From contig CP059070.1 in the NCBI GenBank assembly GCA_017798125.1, positions 496,001-560,000 of the forward strand: a stretch of DNA of 64,000 nucleotides, written 5' to 3'. How positions within the stretch are numbered: position 1 is the first letter of the stretch; every line of letters starts with the position of its first letter. Below, in pieces: positions 62,950-64,000 of the stretch. Under the pieces are notes generated by a model. The model saw only the letters and a program-made list of their open reading frames with translations. It was not told where the DNA came from and ran no database searches. This stretch comes from Cryomorphaceae bacterium. Its GTDB lineage: Bacteria; Bacteroidota; Bacteroidia; Flavobacteriales; ECT2AJA-044. Position numbers and translations under genes: made by a program.

Positions 62950-63305
62950 TTGAAGGGGTTGTCTCCTTCCCCTTTGAGTAGACGATCGATTTCATCCCGC
63001 TCATCGAGGGTAGTGTCCAATCGAAAATCGAGATCGGGCACAACGCGCATTTGATTGCGGATTCGCTGACCCAATTGATGGCGGAGATGACCGGTGCTGT
63101 CGGTGATTTGCTTCATGATGACACCCTGGTTTCCCGTAGGGAAAACACTGACGAATACTTTCGCGTAACTCAAGTCGGGTGCTACGCGAACTTCGCTTAC
63201 GCTGACCAAGGTTCCGCGGAAGTGATCGCGGGCAAAGGCATCGAGCAGTTCTCCGAGGTCTTTTTGCAAGACGCTGTTGACTTTCTTTAATCGTTGACTC
63301 TCCAT
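62946..63305 (-). CDS. rbfA: 30S ribosome-binding factor A
   Basis: A 119-residue KH-like protein for late 16S rRNA processing and cold adaptation. The N-terminus ESQRLKKVNSVLQKDLGELL and the central VRVAPDLSYAKVFVSVFP are the RbfA signature. A TATCTTTG element ends 4 bases before the start codon. The stop overlaps the permease start by 4 bases. Confidence 0.94.
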   Translation of the reverse strand: MESQRLKKVNSVLQKDLGELLDAFARDHFRGTLVSVSEVRVAPDLSYAKVFVSVFPTGNQGVIMKQITDSTGHLRHQLGQRIRNQMRVVPDLDFRLDTTLDERDEIDRLLKGEGDNPFK

Positions 63306-63309
63306 TGGG

Positions 63310-63317
63310 CAAAGATA
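63310..63317 (-). promoter_or_regulatory. Candidate -7 element for rbfA
   Basis: TATCTTTG (minus strand) matches TAnnTTTG exactly and lies only 4 bases before the ATG, again predicting a leaderless transcript. Confidence 0.5.
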
Positions 63318-63417
63318 CGGGAAATAGGCCTTCGACGCGGCTTTGTGGGTCTTAACACCTCATTATGAATTCGATGTCGGACTTCGCCGTTACTCTGACA
63401 ACACTAAACATTTCAAC

Positions 63418-63744
63418 ATGAAAACACTAGCACTCACCTTGGCCTTTGTTCTGACGAGCTTGGCAGGGCCAGCAAAATCTCCGGACCGCGTATCTATGAC
63501 CTTGCGCAACAACACGGCAACGTCTATTCCACTCGTCATTCCAGGAGTGATGAATCCCAATCTTTCTCCTTTCAGCAACAGCGGCGTGACCGTGGCGGTG
63601 GGGCAGAAATTTTACTTCTACCCGAAGGGTAAGAAGTTCATGGGTAAAAAGGAGTTGCTTTTTGAAGCGACGCCTGAACTTGAAGGCAAAACGCTCATTG
63701 TCAATAAGCTCATCAAAGAGCGGATGGCAGAGCTGACAGACTAA
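63418..63744 (+). CDS. Small exported protein of unknown function
   Basis: A 108-residue protein with a signal peptide (MKTLALTLAFVLTSLAGPAKS). The mature part (RVSMTLRNNTATSIPLVIPGVMNPNLSPFSNSGVTV then a Lys-rich KGKKFMGKKELLFEAT) is basic and beta-rich and looks like a small sandwich. The ATG at 63418 is used since the signal peptide starts there; an earlier start at 63343 is upstream sequence. No family recognised. Its end overlaps the next, convergent, gene by 4 bases. Confidence 0.65.
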   Translation: MKTLALTLAFVLTSLAGPAKSPDRVSMTLRNNTATSIPLVIPGVMNPNLSPFSNSGVTVAVGQKFYFYPKGKKFMGKKELLFEATPELEGKTLIVNKLIKERMAELTD

Positions 63745-64000
63745 AGTACCTCTTGAACGCGGTATAAGTTGCCGCGGAACTGAGCAGAACCGTCTACCGG
63801 CATACCCTTCAAGGCTTGAGCAAGCGGACTCGTGAGTCCAATGACCATGACCTCCGTATTGCTCACGGTTACGGAACCCATGCCGGTGGCAAAATAATAC
63901 CACCGATCGCTAATGCGGGCCAACGCGCCCAGCACAACGCGGTCGGTGTTTTCTTTAGGGAGGCGCTGTAGAACCTCCCACTGTTTTTTAGCAGCGGAAT
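63741..64000 (-). CDS. C-terminal fragment of an unknown protein
   Basis: An open frame that runs off the right edge; 85 C-terminal residues are visible (for example KKQWEVLQRLPKEN, then DRWYYFATGMGSVTVSNTEV). It is soluble in character. The function cannot be judged from this part, and the start lies outside the window. Confidence 0.6.
   Translation of the reverse strand, partial: SAAKKQWEVLQRLPKENTDRVVLGALARISDRWYYFATGMGSVTVSNTEVMVIGLTSPLAQALKGMPVDGSAQFRGNLYRVQEVL

Noticed and set aside
63130-63144. Stem-loop TTTCCC-GTA-GGGAAA in rbfA, similar to the hairpin family
   Set aside because: It has the GTA loop and CC/GG stem end but lacks the CATC/GATG tail and has a 6-bp stem, so I did not count it as a member.

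Overview
The window is a stretch of chromosome from a Bacteroidota bacterium, most likely a marine member of the Flavobacteriales (perhaps near the Cryomorphaceae/Schleiferiaceae). The evidence is the housekeeping gene order (yceD-rpmF-fabH-accB-accC), three proteins with type IX secretion C-terminal sorting domains, TonB receptors with carboxypeptidase-like N-terminal domains, an ECF sigma/FecR pair, promoters of the TAnnTTTG type, and almost no Shine-Dalgarno signals. Base composition looks close to 50% GC by eye. Genes are densely packed and no gene-free gap exceeds 300 bases. There is one tRNA (Ser-GGA), no rRNA, no CRISPR array and no recognisable insertion sequence.

Layout. 1-5.4 kb: leucyl aminopeptidase (5' cut off), pdxA, then the ribosomal and fatty-acid cluster yceD-rpmF-fabH-accB-accC. 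5.5-14.1 kb (minus): dxs, then a tetR-tolC-MFP-RND efflux operon behind a palindromic candidate operator. 14.3-21.2 kb: asnS, rpoN with a structured leader, two membrane or envelope proteins, gdhA and dprA. 21.2-24.3 kb: a TonB receptor coupled to an alpha/beta hydrolase. 24.35-39.86 kb (minus): an eight-gene operon for beta-1,3/1,6-glucan (laminarin-type) use. In transcription order it encodes a Nudix-type regulator, an SSS symporter, an MFS sugar transporter, GH16 and GH30 lipoproteins, a cytoplasmic GH149-like oligoglucan phosphorylase, a secreted multi-modular GH81 and a GH17 lipoprotein. 40.0-43.8 kb: a 1259-residue secreted modular protein. 44-49.8 kb (minus): a TonB receptor with a coupled 33-codon ORF, and an ECF sigma/FecR/STN-protein operon. 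49.8-57.1 kb: a LamG T9SS protein, kdsB, a SPOR protein, a thioesterase, a GT9 glycosyltransferase, tatD and ansA. 57.2-64 kb: tRNA-Ser, an exbB-orf-exbD-exbD energy-coupling operon, dusB, a CPBP protease, a LolC/E-like permease, rbfA and two unknown genes.

How the glucan genes fit together (inference): GH81, GH16 and GH17 cut the beta-1,3 backbone outside or on the cell and GH30 trims beta-1,6 branches. The two inner-membrane carriers import short products, and the phosphorylase releases glucose-1-phosphate in the cytoplasm. No SusC/SusD pair is in the operon.

The most unusual signal is a family of at least 14 short hairpins scattered through the window, both between and inside genes. The pattern is a 5-bp stem ending in CC/GG, a loop T(N)RC, and a GATG tail directly after the stem. 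The stems vary with full compensation (GAGCC, GCGCC, GGGCC, GTGCC, GGCCC and AACCC, each with its exact complement), so the structure itself appears to be conserved. The shape resembles REP elements, a guide tetranucleotide beside a hairpin, with CATC as the tetranucleotide. I do not know of a described family with this consensus.
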